Origin: Augochlora pura
Taxonomy: Eukaryota > Arthropoda > Insecta > Hymenoptera > Halictidae
NCBI RefSeq assembly: GCF_028453695.1
Contig: NC_135775.1
Span: 1-64,000, forward strand
Reading direction: 5' to 3'
Length of the DNA stretch: 64,000 bases
Position 1 is the first letter of the stretch; each line of letters begins with the position of its first letter. The notes beneath the pieces were generated by a model. That model saw only the letters and a list, made by a program, of their open reading frames with translations, was not told the origin of the DNA and searched no databases. Made by a program: the position numbers and the translations under genes. Of this stretch, positions 36,701 to 50,791 are shown in pieces.

Positions 36701-39700
36701 TAAGTTGTTTAAATTGCATTGTACGACGAGTGTATTTGACTTACTTTGATCTTGTCGACGGTATCGATAAAACAAATTTTGGAAAGGAATCGACGCGATC
36801 ACCGCTATTAACTGACGACTCGGTTTTCTTCTTAGTTGGTTGCGTAAATATAATCCCGTTCTGAACTAGAGAGAAAGATGCAATCGCATCATCGGCGCAT
36901 GACGAAATTGAGCCGAAAAGAGTGAAGCAAGGCAAAGCGAGACAAGGCGGAATAGGATAAGTTGGGATAAGAGATGTGAAAAGAGATGAAGGTCGTGAAA
37001 AGGAGCACGTTGAGAATTATGCAAAAAAAAAAAGGAAAAGAAATATATATTGTGTAAAATGCTGGCGAATCGTGTCACCGTAGTCTTGGCTTGATTACGT
37101 AACCGATAGCGGCAAATTCTTGTCGATTAACCGAAACTACGATACGTCTGTATCGAACCACACAACCATGTTGTCCGATATCTCTTACGAGAGAATTTTT
37201 GAACGAGAATTCATTGAACGGGCCACTTTGTCATTGCGCGAAAATTCGAATAAAAGATGGGAGATACTTTGGTCAGTTTTTGACTCCTTTCGGTAGGTGC
37301 GAATGGAATTTGATACATGTAACAGCAAGTTTGTGTTCGATGAGACGAATTTGTTGTAAATTGGTTGTTTGCGTATATCAAACAGACAACCGATTAGGAT
37401 CGATCGTACGAGTATGTAACCGATTCGAAGATTGGTTGATTACTTATTGTAAGACGGGCTGTTAGTACCGAGTTCCGAGAAGTAGCATCTTTATCTTTAG
37501 CCCTTTCTTTCTCTAGGTTATTTATTCGGTGTTGGAGGTTATCGTATCGATGACGCGAGACCGTAAAGGCTATCATAGATGCGGCAAATCGTGGAATAAA
37601 TTACCAATAAGTAGCGGATATATTAGGAAACGGAAGATACGGTTGTAGGTTGTTCGGTCGAGCCGACGAATATCGGGACGATGGAAATTGTGAAAACTGA
37701 CGATGGAAAAGATAGCGAAAGAAAGTTACACCATGGAAAACGAGTGCGCGGACCTTTGTCGAAATCAAATGATTCTTGACATGAGTTGGCTACGAAGCAA
37801 CACGGGACACGGGCAGCTCAAAGACTGTAGCTAAAATCGTTCTATGCGTTGACCTACGAGGAATGTTCCTCCCCTCTTGATTCGATGTTTCTTTGCACGC
37901 CGACGACGAGTCCGAAGTCTGTCCTGCCTCCTTTTGCTTCCGAAACACCCCTACGAAACGAACATTCCGCAATCGAGCCACGGTTCGATACGAGTCGATC
38001 CGATCCCCAAGCCCCGGTCCCCGTTGATCTCTTCCCGTTTCCGTCCGTTCTCTCAGAGTTGTACGATATATTTGCACGCTCCACAAGATTTTAAAGCTGC
38101 AAGACTTCGAGATCTCGAAATGTACTCCTTTGTATACATTTCAACAATAATGCTAAAATAAACGCGTTCGCGAGTTCACAATGAAGCGATATTCCGCGTC
38201 CACGTCGTTAGAACGAACAGAATACCTACGTAGGAAGAAGAAGAAGAGCCATGGGACGCAACGTTGCGATCGAGGCAGCTTTCTACCGACTCTGTTGGTT
38301 CTAGTTCTCTTCGGCGTAGATAGCGTATAGCGGTAGATAGCTAATAAGAGGTACAAATTTGTCGAGATCGGTTGCGAGAACGATACAGTATATTCGTTTA
38401 AACCGTTCAGGTCTTAAGGAATCTAACGAATATGTACTCGCAAAGTACTTAGAGACGAGTTACTAAACGATTCTGACGAGATAAACGATCCAATTTCGAT
38501 GGGGAAAACACACACACCGTGAATAAGCAGCAAGAGTACGTTCCTGTTCACGTTTCGTCTGTACCTAGGTGTGCAAACAACGTACAAATTTCTAAAGCTT
38601 TTTAATGGAACGCGAAAGGAAAGTTATTCGATTCACAGGTTTGATCTGAAATGAAATTGTGCTTGAGACACGGATTGCAAGTTGACGCAACGTTGCTCGC
38701 GAAACCGTGCGAGTTAAGTTTTGTCGATCTTCGCTCGTTTCTACGTTCGTGTTTACTTGGGCGAACTTGGTAGGAACGATACGCTGTATTATAAGTCGCC
38801 ACGGATATTTATGGTAATAGTATACTTGTATCGTATAGTGCACCCGTACGTCGTTCGTTTGATCGGTTATTTCTCTGTCACGAAAAGCTGCGTAAATTAT
38901 TAGTATGCCGCGTTCGCGTCTTCGTTTGTTAAGTTTTACGAATTCTTTACTACAGAAATCCCAAAACCTTCTCTTTATTTCTTTATTTCCGCGCCGTTGA
39001 ATTTCCCCGGTAAATCTTAATGCATAGAAAAAAGCCTCGTCGTACCTAAAGGGTTGATTATTCCATGATGCGGTAATATAAACGGGGACTGATAACGAAT
39101 GAGAGTGAAAATACAGTACACCGAGCATTACGGCGTTTTTCTTATAGAACTCGTAGAACGTGTAATGTATATTAATATATGTACACGCACTATATGCATG
39201 TAAGTACGTTAACGCCTTATCCGTCGGATCACCTATCGAGACTAACACGAAACATAGGTTTCACAGATTAGATAAAAATGTCGAGTATGCCCTGCTAAAC
39301 ATTCGGGAGCAGGATACAGAGAAGAACTGTTATGGAATATTGTAAAAGGGACAAATATTTCTGTTGCTGAAATTATTATTGTTGGCGATCGAACGCTAGT
39401 AGGAGAGGAAGAAATTTCCAAGACCGCGCGCGCGGTGGCTGGCTCCTGAAAATATTTCGAGGTAACGCAAATGGTTGTTCTACCGCGAAACTTTGTCGAA
39501 ATGCGCACGTTCTTCGGTTCAGACATTGAAACTGTTGGGGTCATTCTCTTTTATCCGCTTGGAATAGAAAAGCTATTCGGTCAGTTGTCGGTCGTTTGTT
39601 GTTTTTCGCTTTTGTTGGTGGTTGGGCGAACGTCGATATAAAACGTGACGGAAAAGACCCGCGTCGCCTACTTCCCCCGCAAACTAATTTCATCGTTATC

Positions 39701-40328
39701 ATAAATTCGAGATAGAATAAGACGAATTACTCTCAAAATCACGGACATTTGAAACTCGATGCATCCGCACAGTATACTCGTGTGCGCGCGCGTGGCTGTT
39801 TGCATGTATGTATGCATTTATATTGCTCCCGTGCATTCGAAGGGGACATCTTTGCTTCGGTGCCTTTCCTACTCGCTCGATCTTGTGCCTGCTTTTTCCG
39901 TTCCTAGATAATGCTTAATCTTTTGGCCTTATCTTCCATGTTATCGCTTCCCTCGTATCGTATTGCTTCCCATGGTGTGAACGGGCTTCGTCTCTTACGA
40001 TGACATATGTATACGAATACGATAAAGCTTTCGTTTGAGACTTTTCACGCGACCAACCAACGTGTACGAAACATTGTTGAAATCCAGATGGCTTGAAAGT
40101 AGAAGAATATGAAATTCGAAGGCGGCCCACTGCGTAACGCGTTTCCCGCCAAAATGCCGACTATCTGTGAAGGAAGGGATGGGATCGGTTGAAGAGTGGG
40201 GATGCGAAGCTATCGTTATTATTACAGGGACGACGGGCCAACGAGTCTCGGCTTGACGATCAAGTCTAAATGGCGGGAAAGACGCAAAGGGAAGGTTTAC
40301 GACAAAAAGCGAACAAGAGGGAGATAGT

Positions 40329-40369
<41 letters not shown>

Positions 40370-41667
40370 GGGGGGGGGGGGGGGGGGAGAGAAAGAGAGA
40401 AATATATAGAGTCCAATGGATGGCAGTCGCCTTCCAACTGAGCGGGAAGTGGACTCACGCGACTTGACGCGCAAGCTTACGGTATCTTCCGTCTTTGTTG
40501 TGCACGCATGCACTCATTCTCGTATTTGTCCTCTCGTTTTCTTGTTCTTCTTGTCAGAGCTCTGTCAAGCCGGCTTCCGAACATGGTTGGCTTAGTCGCG
40601 TTTTGAACGTCGTGCAATGGACTTCGGTCGGTTTTCAAATGTAATGTCGTTTGTAAACGCGAATAATGAGAGATATATCTTGGCTTGTTCTCTTACCAAT
40701 TTTCAGTTATCCTAGAGGTTTAGAAGTGAACAGAGTGCGATCTCTTCGATAGAAACGAACAAAGATTTGTTTTTCTCCGTTTTTTTTTTCTCAGTCGATC
40801 CCTTGCTTGTTTCTCGTTATTATAAATATCGGAAGAGACGTAGAGAGGTACGATCGTCGGAATTTAAAAACGAACGAAGCAATTCACAACCGTAAGAGGT
40901 TCGTCAAAATCTAACGACAATAAGACCAAACGCTTCGAGACAACATTGAGATTGTCGTGTATAGGAGAAGAGCCAAACGGCGGTACTCTTTGCTTGTTCA
41001 TCGAATGCGGTCGAATGTACTGGGTACGGGATCGTACAATATCGATATACGTTATCGATATCGATGTCGATATCGGTTTGCGCGCACGCATCGAAAACGA
41101 AGCGATGTCGAAAATTATCGGCAGCTATCGGCCAAGAGAAATTAGCAGCGTTTTCGATCATTGAGTCTTGGAACGTTTCAAATGCGGCACGATATCCGCG
41201 AGACGTTGACTCGTAACGTACAAACGAAACAATAGAAGAAGGGGTAACGTTTTGCGGACTGGAGATGGAGGAAAGGAAAGAAGAAAACCGTAACCGTGGC
41301 GATCGAACAGACGCAACCTGTCTCGTCTCGCGGGAGTCATGAAACGAATCATCTAGCGATGATAGATCGTTTCAAAATCTGTCGTGCAACAAACGAAGAA
41401 AATGTTCGGGATCTAATAGAATGTGAAAAGGTAATAAAATCCGTTATCGAAATATTTGGACGGTTCGTTAAGGCACTTGCGCAACATCTCGAACGTCTCG
41501 CATGTCGCCTATCGTATCTCGCCCTGCGTGCGTCTCGCTCCTTCAGAATACGAGAAGACAAGAACACGAATATAAAAAGCTACGGAAATTTGAACATTCG
41601 AGGATCCGAAAATTCTAGAACACGAGAAGACGGGAGGACGGGAATATGAGAATAGAAGCGTAGTGCC
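33731..41667. other. 8-kb gene-free stretch upstream of TGIF gene
   Basis: I find no frame with protein-family similarity across this stretch, although it is richer in CpG than the AT-rich spacers further left. Around 34210-34510 there is a CG-rich block (gcgagtgtgcgagcgtgcga) ending in acgccggtgagttg, which could be a non-coding first exon with a donor. The stretch probably contains the promoter, untranslated exons and regulatory DNA of the TGIF gene. A GATA/poly-G block is listed separately. Confidence 0.5.
40328..40388. repeat. (GATA)n plus poly-G tract
   Basis: About ten GATA units run directly into 18 consecutive Gs, then gagagaaagaga. Seen directly. The G run is a likely site of assembly or length error. 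Confidence 0.9.
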
Positions 41668-44600
41668 ATGCTACCACCAGTGGCTATGCATTTGGAACAA
41701 AAGTCCAGTGTCGAGAAGATTGCAGGTACCCAAGAGCAATATCAGCATCAACATCGTAATCTTTATTATCCTGATCAACGTCATCGTCATCGACGTTCGC
41801 CGAAGCAGGAAGATTATCAATGTCGTCGTCGTCATAATCGCAACAACGATCATCGCCAACATCACCATTACCACCATCACCATCACCACCATCACCATCA
41901 TCGGCGCAAACATCGTCAGCATAATCATCGAAACGATTATCAGCAACAACATTGTCACCATCGTACGCGAAACTCGGACTGTCACCGTATCGTATCGTTA
42001 TTGCCCTCGCCAACATTACTGTCTAACAATAATTCGTCTGCATCTCAACGTACAAAGATGTTTGCAGCAGGTAAGGACGATGACGACGTCGATGACGACG
42101 ACAATAATGACAATGACGATAACGGTAGTAACGTTCGTTCCGTATCGATCCAGATACGAATGAATCTTACGACAATTTGCGATAGTTTTCGCGCAATTAG
42201 TAATTTCAATGTAAAATTCTTCAGGACGCTTTTTCATTTTATTCGGGGCTGAAATTGAATAATTGCTTTGAGATCGAACGTACACAGTTACTGTAGACTT
42301 GGCATGGAAAATCGTGCCTGTTGCGCAACCAGCACCCATCTCCCCTCTTTAATTTCTCTCGTTTAGACACACGTACATGATCGTACGAGCACCGGTCGGT
42401 CGTTCGTTCGGATTGCAAAAAAATAAAAAAACCGTAGAAAACGTCTTTCTCTGATACCACGCAACTCGCATTCTCTCTCAATTTCAGCTCGTACATGCAT
42501 CCGACGAAAATAGTTTCAGCTCTCGATAGGAGGTTTAGTTGCGTATACTTTACGACAATGACGTTTGACACTGGTCCCGATCGTTGAATCGATCGAAATA
42601 ACATGTCACGGATTTGTTACTTTTCACTTTAGAATCGTCGATGAGGGAGATGACGTTGAAAACGAAAAGACATCTGCGTCGAGTACTTTCGACGACACCA
42701 CGTGTTACAGACTACACTCTGTTTGCGTAGTCTCTTGTCTCTTAGTTTCTTTGTTTCTTTGTTTCTTGATTCTCGTTTGTCATCTTTCGTCTTTCGATTT
42801 TACTTGTTCTTGAGTTCGATAACTCGTACGATGAAACGCAAAAGGACAACAAGAAACAAGTGTGGAGAGGGAAATACGATGGAAAAAAGCTTATTCCGTT
42901 AACATATGCATACGTTGATAAACTCGTGTATTTATCTCGTACTAAAATTTAGTTGCAGGATGAAATTAGTAGAGACGTCTCTTTGTGGATATCGAATCGA
43001 TCGACGTTGATTTAGAATCTCGAAATTGGACGTTGGAACATGGAACTTGGAACTTTAAAGTTAGAACCTGGAACCCGCGCTGCTATCTCGAAGACGCGTT
43101 TCTGAAGCGTGAGAATGGACTTTTAAAATTTAATTTTATTGTAAGACTAGAACAGGAAGGTTCGGATAAAAAGAACTATACCACGGGTCTGTGTATTGTT
43201 GGGCGATTTCGACTGAAACCGTATGAAATTGTCCCACCTTTCCGACAATTAAATTATTCGAATAGCTTCGCGTCGAGAAGACGCGCGCGTACCAACAGAT
43301 CTTGTCCCAGTCTTGTCAAAGTTTCTAGAAACACCGCTTAAGGAATAAGACGAAATAAGTGACACGAATACAATTCGTGGACTGGATATGGACATCGCAT
43401 ATGTATTTGCGCTCAACGTACGTAATCGATGTATTCAATGCAAAATACGCAAGACATTGCGTACGCAAATAGATGTCACGAAGGTTAACCGCGTCGGGCT
43501 CCTTTCGTTTTTTATTTTTTTTATTCAGCGTACGCGTACTCGGATTTTCTGGGCCCCTTTTTTTTCGACTTCCTCCCGGTCTCCTCTGTCTCCGTCTCCG
43601 TCTCCGTTTCCTCTGTCTGCTCTGTCTACAAAGTTGCAGCACGTGGATCCTGGGTCCTGGATGGTATGGTAACGGCGAAGAATACCAAAGTCAGAAGCCA
43701 TTGTAGTATTTTCGAACGTGGCTAGAACGCCACTAATTATCGTCCGTTGCGCTACGCCGGTCTTTTGGAAATCGTCCAAACGTGTTACAGGTCGCCGACT
43801 GTTGCTGCACTTTTACAGTAGATAGTAGATGCGCGTATTCGATGAGATCATCGAGCCAACCCTCCTTTTCTGTTCGATTCCTGCTTAAAAATTGAAAATT
43901 ATCGAATACGATCTTGGATGGAATCGTTCGACTTTGGGCACACTATTTAAGGAATAATACATATAATGGACGGAACACTGGCACCACAGTTTTATTATCG
44001 CATTACTCGGTGCGATTTTCAACGTCTTGATTCGTGTCAGAATCGAGATCTATATTGTACGATGATAGTTTCTTTTCGATCGTTCGAAAAAAGTGAGGAT
44101 TATTTGTCGGATAAGAGACGCCGATAGTGTACGTATAGCATTAGCTAGCGAACATGCTGGCAGCTCATTATATATTTATAGCTCGATGGAAGAAGCCGTG
44201 CACGAACAATATCAAGGTGGCGGTGCTGCCTGTTCCTCTTTCTTTGCTCGGTTATTTCATTCCTTCGTTTCTGGTTCGTTTGATCGCTGTTCTCGTTCAT
44301 AACGTTTCGTAGGGTTTTGGTACTGTATGCTACGATGTTCCTTTCTCGAGCAGAGTGGACGGTCGCTGTCGCTGCAATCACCGCCGTCGTGACACATAGT
44401 TTTCGTCTAGCCGCGTCGAGCTTGGATCCTAATTTTGTACTGTCGGGTTACTGGACCTTACGTAACTACAAACTCGAGTGCTAAGATTAGTCGACGGCAC
44501 GAACTAACCAGATCCCGTCGATTTAGTCTTCGAAAATATTATTTTCTGCTATTTTAGAAAATATTCATTATCGGTTGTTGCTATTGTTATTTCATCTAAT

Positions 44601-46463
44601 AGTTGAACCATACCGCTTCTTTTTGCCCTCTTGTGTTGTTGTTGTTGTTGTTATTGTCTTTGTTGTCGCAGTCATTATGTTGCCCAATCCCGTCCCAAGG
44701 GGCTTATAGTAGTAAAACTACAAAGATTGTTCCGACTGAAAATGGGGAAAATTTTTCGTTCGTGTCAGCTCAAAATTGCTATTTTCTAATGTAATTTACA
44801 TGGATGGGGAAGGATTGCAATTATGATGTGTATTTCAACGATTAAGGAGACAACAAGTGGTAACAGGCTCACGTACGTACGAGGTATTTAGTACTGGATG
44901 CAACGGGTACGCTGATCCAGGATCGAACGAAATTCTCGACTCTTTAGTTTAGTTTCTCACTCGTTGCTCGGATAATTTCCATTACGCTTAGATATTACAT
45001 TTGTGTATCGCGTACATTGTATATTGCGAATTGAATGATGGTTTTTTTTTTATTGTTGTTTTCAGCAAGAGAACGTTTTCCCTCGTCGAGCAGTACGGAC
45101 GATGATCAAAGTGGTTCCGACACGGAACAGGATTCGAACACGTTGCGCGGAAAAGTCCATTCTGGAATACTTCATCATTCGGGTGCGCATTCTGTGAGGA
45201 AACGTCGAGGAAACTTGCCGAAACATTCGGTGAAAATTCTGAAGCGGTGGCTTTACGAGCACAGATACAATGCTTACCCGAGCGACAGCGAGAAGTTAAC
45301 ACTGAGTCAAGAAGCGAACCTCACGGTGTTGCAGGTCGGTATCGCATCGATATTCTGTTACTTTGTAAAACGATCGACACACGCTACGCGCACCGCGTGC
45401 ATATCGCACACGCTACGTACGAAACGATACGAAACGTAAAGTCGACCGTGTGTTATACGTTTGCATAGGTGTGCAATTGGTTCATAAATGCTAGACGACG
45501 AATTTTGCCGGAAATGATACGAAGGGAGGGACACGATCCTCTGCAGTACACGATCTCGCGACGCGGCAAGAAAATGCCAGCGGGAAGTCATCAACAATCA
45601 TCCAGTCTTGGCTCGAGAACCAATCAAAATTGGGACACGTTGGCTGGAATGAGCGCCCCGAAACGTAGCAGGGACCACGACTACGAAGATCCTACCGGAT
45701 TAATTTATCGGTTTGTAGAGATCGTTTACTTATTTGCGTATGCGCGTACTACACAGTCTCGCAGACTCCACGACGCTATCGTTCGCGATGATAGTCGTTG
45801 AAAGAATCGTTTGAATAGAAAAGTGTCGAGTTGATGGGTGATTGGATTTTTTCAGAAGCGAGGAGGATAGTCCGAACGATTATGAAAGTAGTTCGCATAG
45901 CGAAGAAGAGCGTCCGACGACGCAGTGGCCTAGCGTAATAGTTTATCCTTATTCGGAAACGAAAATCGAGCAGAACGTTGCTCAACTGGGTACTTACGAG
46001 GAAACGATTGCCCATCCTGCACGACGAGGGTAAAATTTATTGACAATATGACACGGCACTGCTCCGTATTTTTCTTGCTTTTATGCTTTTATGACTTTAT
46101 GCCTCTACGCCTCTATGCCTCTATGCTTTTATGCATCTTTTCATTGTATTCATTCGGAAAAAATGATCAATTTAATTTAATACGATTACGATCGTTTTCA
46201 GAGATGACGACGAATCCTCGATGACAAACGATGCTCCGTATTGGAGTGCTCCTAGACAGCATCTGATTCAAACTCCCGACGTGCAGCACGAAACGGAAGT
46301 ATACAGTACCCATAACGCCCATAGTCCGCACACGGACGAGACTCCGCCACCAACGCCACCAGAGGAAGATAAAGACAAATTCAAGTGTCTCTACTTGCTG
46401 GTCGAGGCAGCTGTTGCCGTGCGACAACAGGAAAAAGAACGTGAAGGAACTGTACCAGTTTAA
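41668..46463 (+). CDS. achi: TGIF/achintya-vismay-type TALE homeobox protein
   Basis: Transcriptional regulator; in Drosophila the achi/vis pair is needed for male meiosis, and vertebrate TGIFs repress retinoid and TGF-beta targets. Exons 41668-42070, 45066-45334, 45469-45710, 45856-46029 and 46202-46463 join to 449 residues with consistent phases. Residues 65-78 are a histidine run (one Tyr) in a His/Arg/Gln-rich N-terminus. The TALE homeodomain spans about 178-240: RKRRGNLPKHSVKILKRWLY, EHRYNAYPS (three-residue loop extension), VCNWFINARRR, then GHDPLQYTISRRGKK as in TGIFs. The end has ETPPPTPPEED and FKCLYLLVEAAVAVRQQEKE, like the conserved TGIF C-terminal helix. The first exon is inferred from an ATG, a GTAAGG donor and phase. 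If it is not used, an ATG at 42058 (MFAAARERF) would give 319 residues. Confidence 0.85.
46081..46138. repeat. Short tandem array in a TGIF intron
   Basis: Repeated tttatg/ctctatgcc units of about 9 bases (tatgcctctacgcctctatg). It lies wholly within the intron 46030-46201. Confidence 0.7.
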
Positions 46464-47869
46464 CGAGAGCAACGCTCGTCGATATCATTGCTCGTGCGGT
46501 CGTTCATATCGACCTTTTTTTATCTTTCAATTTCATCATCGCTATCCATCTGTGGGGATAGACAATAACTAGGGGTGGGGTGGAGTGGGACGAGGAGTGT
46601 GGAGCGGGCCCGATGCGTAACGGTATGTTGACGGGGCGGTGCGGGATAGGGTGTTGAGTGTACACCGTCGCGCAACACCACACCGCACCACACAACACAA
46701 CTTACACATTATGAATTTCGTCGGTTTGCACGAACCGTGTGTGTACAAACAAAGTACACGCAATGTCGCTTCTCGAGTTCCGTCCGGGACAAGTCTTTCC
46801 CATAATTTTGTGGTTTGTCTGGCACGCATTCGTTGCACCCGTAGTCAAAGGAGAACTCCTCAGGGAAGACCTTCTCGACTCTCGAGAAAAGCAGCTAAAA
46901 ATAATCTGCTAAAACTAACCAAACATTTTCTCTGCTCGTATACGGCAGCGTTCTCAAAATGCGTTGTGACCATTCATATTTTTCGTAACAGCAGCGCATA
47001 TGCGATTAACAAGGACGTGTATGCTCTCTTCCAAATTCGCGCGACACAGAATTTCAAAGATGATTTACGCTCTTTCAGTATTTCAATCGTGTGTTTGTCT
47101 CACGAAGCACACAAGTTTCGTTGCAAATTGGAAATAAGTCGAATCGAGTCACTTGACGAGAATTGCCAAATTTTTCTTATTTTCAGTAAAATTTCTTCGG
47201 ATAAAGTGACGCGACAGACTAAAAGAGATATTTCGCTTCTGGAACAGTGATGTCTCGATCGGTGTCGTTACGCGAGAAGAGCGTGTCGGATCGATGGCCG
47301 TACAAGTGCCAAACTTTTACGTCGTTGCGACGAAAGGAATAGTAGTCGAAATATTGTTTCGAATGTCAATTTTGTATATTCGTCAATTTGTTTCGCGCCG
47401 ACCATTCTATTATGTTTCGTAAAATCGTAAAACCGTAAAACCCTGCAACTGTAGGACCGCCATATACATATTTCTAACTTTGATACAACAGAAAAAGCGA
47501 ATTCGTATCTCTTTTGATATCCAGTGGAAGAAAGGGAGAGCGATGGGAGGAATGAATCACATGAAAAAACTGTCATCGTTCTCAAATGAAATCAAGCTTT
47601 CAAGGTTTACGTTTGACAGTGTCTGCGTCTGTCGAAAGGTTTGATTTTATGCTGCCATATACCATTGGCAGATTTCGCGTAATTATACAGTTTCGAAACA
47701 TTCGCAATACATGTACTTTGAATTGATTTCACAGTATAATTTCACGATGACTTGTCAAGGGATTAACAATAGGAAACAGCCAAAGAACATTGAAAGCATT
47801 TTTGCATTCTGTGTGTTTTTACCAATATTAACACTATTATTATTTCTGTTAACGTTACCGTCGCTACAG

Positions 47870-47900
47870 CTACTACTACTACTACTACTACTACTACTAT
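47870..47900. repeat. (CTA)n trinucleotide repeat
   Basis: About ten CTA units, seen directly. Confidence 0.9.
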
Positions 47901-48739
47901 TACAACTACTACGACCACTATTATGCTACACTGTACCGCTACTAGTGCTACCATTAACCAACGCCATGATTGCTACCACCAACTAATACTATAATATATT
48001 GCCAACAACACTACTTGAATTACTATTTGACTGTTTGTTTTTGCCAAGATGAGCAGTTAGTCGCAGAATATTAACGACTTCGTGGGCTTCTCATCCGCGT
48101 GTCAAAGTGACACGATACTTGACGCGACGAGTACGTCACATTACCCAAAACAATTTGTTTTTGTCTCTTCTTCTTTTTCTTACTTCCAATCTCTTTTCTT
48201 TTCTCAATCTCTGTTCTGTCCTTTTCTGTTCTTTTCATTTCTGTTTGATACACAGTTGCTTTATGATCTAATGAATAGCAAGTGGGACCTTTATTGCGTT
48301 TACCTTCGCATTTATGTTAGACGTATAAGACTGCTTGAGAAGAGATTCGTTGATTCTTTTAACATAACCGCGTACAAGCGATGCACGTCTCCCTTTCCTC
48401 CCTGCGACAGTTCTAAGATAGCGCCAATAAGTTGTGGCAGCGCTACCAATCAGCCTTTTTTCGATTTCATGTTGATAACGTCGCATACGTAATGAAACGA
48501 TAGAACGTGATGTTTGAGTAAGCAGTGCGCAAGACACTCAAGCCAATCATATGTGTTAATGACATCAAGTATATAAAATAAGTCGAATATAAGCGCACGT
48601 GCCTATTACAAGATACGTGTATAGAGGATAAGTAACGTACACATAGATTTCTATCGTATACCCAGACAGACGTTTATTCACGGTATATTATAGAATTTTG
48701 AATTTCCGAACGGATCGTTAATGGAAGATCAACGTCGTG

Positions 48740-48766
48740 ACACACACACGCGCGCGCGCGCGCGCA
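48740..48766. repeat. (CA)n-(CG)n alternating tract
   Basis: Five CA units run directly into eight CG units, a purine-pyrimidine alternation able to adopt Z-DNA. Similar shorter tracts lie at 33925-33940 and 20068-20108. Confidence 0.8.
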
Positions 48767-49452
48767 TACACATACGAGTCACGTATAGAAAAATCATTGG
48801 TACAAACGCCAAAGACTTAACTGTTAGTTTTATCGATAATTAAGTTGTTCAAATATATTCATATAGAGGAGTGACCTCTTTGTCGAAAATGTAGCTAGAA
48901 AATATGTTTGTTGTGTGAACGTTTGAAACAAAGCATTCGCTAAAGGTGTAGGGTAGTAAAGAGAATGTAGAAATGAAAAAAGAGAATTGCAAAAGCAAAC
49001 CGAATAATCAGAAAAAGGAGGAGAAGAGAGAAAGGAGAAGAACGCAACAAGCGTTGGACAACTGTGCCTATCGAAACGTTACGTTACCGCGTTCTTTGTA
49101 TGTATATTGTGAAAGTGTGAATGAAGACGCAAGCGTGGATCGATGCAAACGTGTAACGTGTAATTTGTAATTTGTAACGTGTGTAACCTATATGCGTGCA
49201 CGGTTACATTGTCGGCGCGATCGACAATCGCGAATTTCCATGGTTAACTATATGTGTACAATTTATACGTATACGCGTACACGCGCGTGCATCGACGCCT
49301 CGAGTTAGATTTAAATCGTATTCAAGAGAAACAAAGTTCTTCGATGTACAAAATACAATTCAAGTTTATTTTTAAATCGCGATAATCCTTATGGTCACCG
49401 CCTGGGACCGTCTCGTTAGAAATTGTTAGGGGATTACTTTGTATTAGGATAA

Positions 49453-49455
<3 letters not shown>

Positions 49456-49511
<56 letters not shown>
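49456..49511. repeat. (CT)n-(CA)n microsatellite
   Basis: About 20 CT units followed by eight CA units, seen directly. Confidence 0.95.
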
Positions 49512-50791
49512 TGGCAGGTAAACAATCCACGTTAACGATCTTTTTGATCGATGAATGATCGGTTTTCGATGCGATGTATCGAAGAATTATCGCGTGGATG
49601 ATAACGAGGATGGTGACGAAGACGAAAACGGCGAAGGCTAAAGCGAGAGAAGATGCGTAGAGGATATGTGCCAAGATTGAGTGGCGAGTGGTTATTGCAA
49701 TGTGGTTATGCGAAGCAATACCAACGAATCGCTAAATTCGTTGGAATCGTTCCGGCCGTTGCAATCACTAGTATAACTAGATTGTTCCGCACGATTCAAC
49801 GTTGTTCAAAGAAGCATCGAATTGTTACAAGTTCCTAAATCTTTCCACGTTCGCAACATCGAACTGTTACACACACAACGCGATGACAAATGTTGTTAAA
49901 CCGTATAGCGCTTATGCAAAACCCTCCCACTCGTTAACAATGATAAAAAGCAATAACGGTGCCTTGCTCGGACGTAGTTTTCGATACGTACCGATAGTTG
50001 ATAGGAGTATTTTACAAAAATTCTCGTGTAAAACGTTCGCCGAATTCGTCGAATTGTATTTCTAACGCGTATTCTGTTTTAACGAAGACTTTAGAAAATT
50101 TAAAAAGCAAAAAGGAAAGACATATCGTTCGCGTCCTCGTTTTAGTAATGATTTTTTTTCTTTTTGTTTTGTTTGAAAACTAATGGAAAAGTTGTAGCAA
50201 GCGAAATATACGTATGAACATAATGGGATATGTTCGACACTGTCTTTATCGGGATATTACGGTGCGTATTGTTTGACAGTCGAAGGGTTTTTGACGAACA
50301 AAAAAAAAACTGTCACACCCAAACTCGAGACACAAATGCAAAAAGAAAGAAACATTAGACTCGAAATTATAGATACATTTCTTTCACGAATAAAATGAGA
50401 CAACGATTCCTCTAAACAGTCTAAACCAGCATTTATTAAGAGCGAACGAAAGGGGAGAAAAGTGTGTCCTTTGCTTTTGTATGTGCTTTTCGTATGTGGA
50501 GGAATGATGGAAAAATGAAGAAGGAGAGAGAGAATGAGAATACGGATGAATGCACGAGGGATGTGGCGGGTAGGGGATCGTGCATGCGACAGATGTTGGG
50601 GGGTGGATTGGGGTTCGTGGGTGAGAAGTAAATAAACAGCAAGAACAAAAGATCAAGGTGGGAACCAAAAGAAACATTGAGTAGGGCATACTCTGATCAT
50701 TGTTACATGTTTATATCGTTTAAAGAGAAAGGTTAAACGATAACGTTGGACTCGGGAACACGATATCGCCGAGATCGCGGAAACATTATTC

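Noticed and set aside
38592..39248. 218-codon minus-strand frame
   Set aside because: Residue composition is that of translated non-coding DNA, with no domain, signal peptide or conserved motif, and no splice partners.
41671..42016. Minus-strand frames rich in Val/Met or Asp opposite the TGIF His-rich exon
   Set aside because: They are the reverse of the CAC/CAT histidine codons and lack any family similarity.
46639..47250. 203-codon plus-strand frame downstream of the TGIF stop codon
   Set aside because: It begins at GTG rather than ATG, has no recognisable similarity, and lies where the TGIF 3' UTR is expected.
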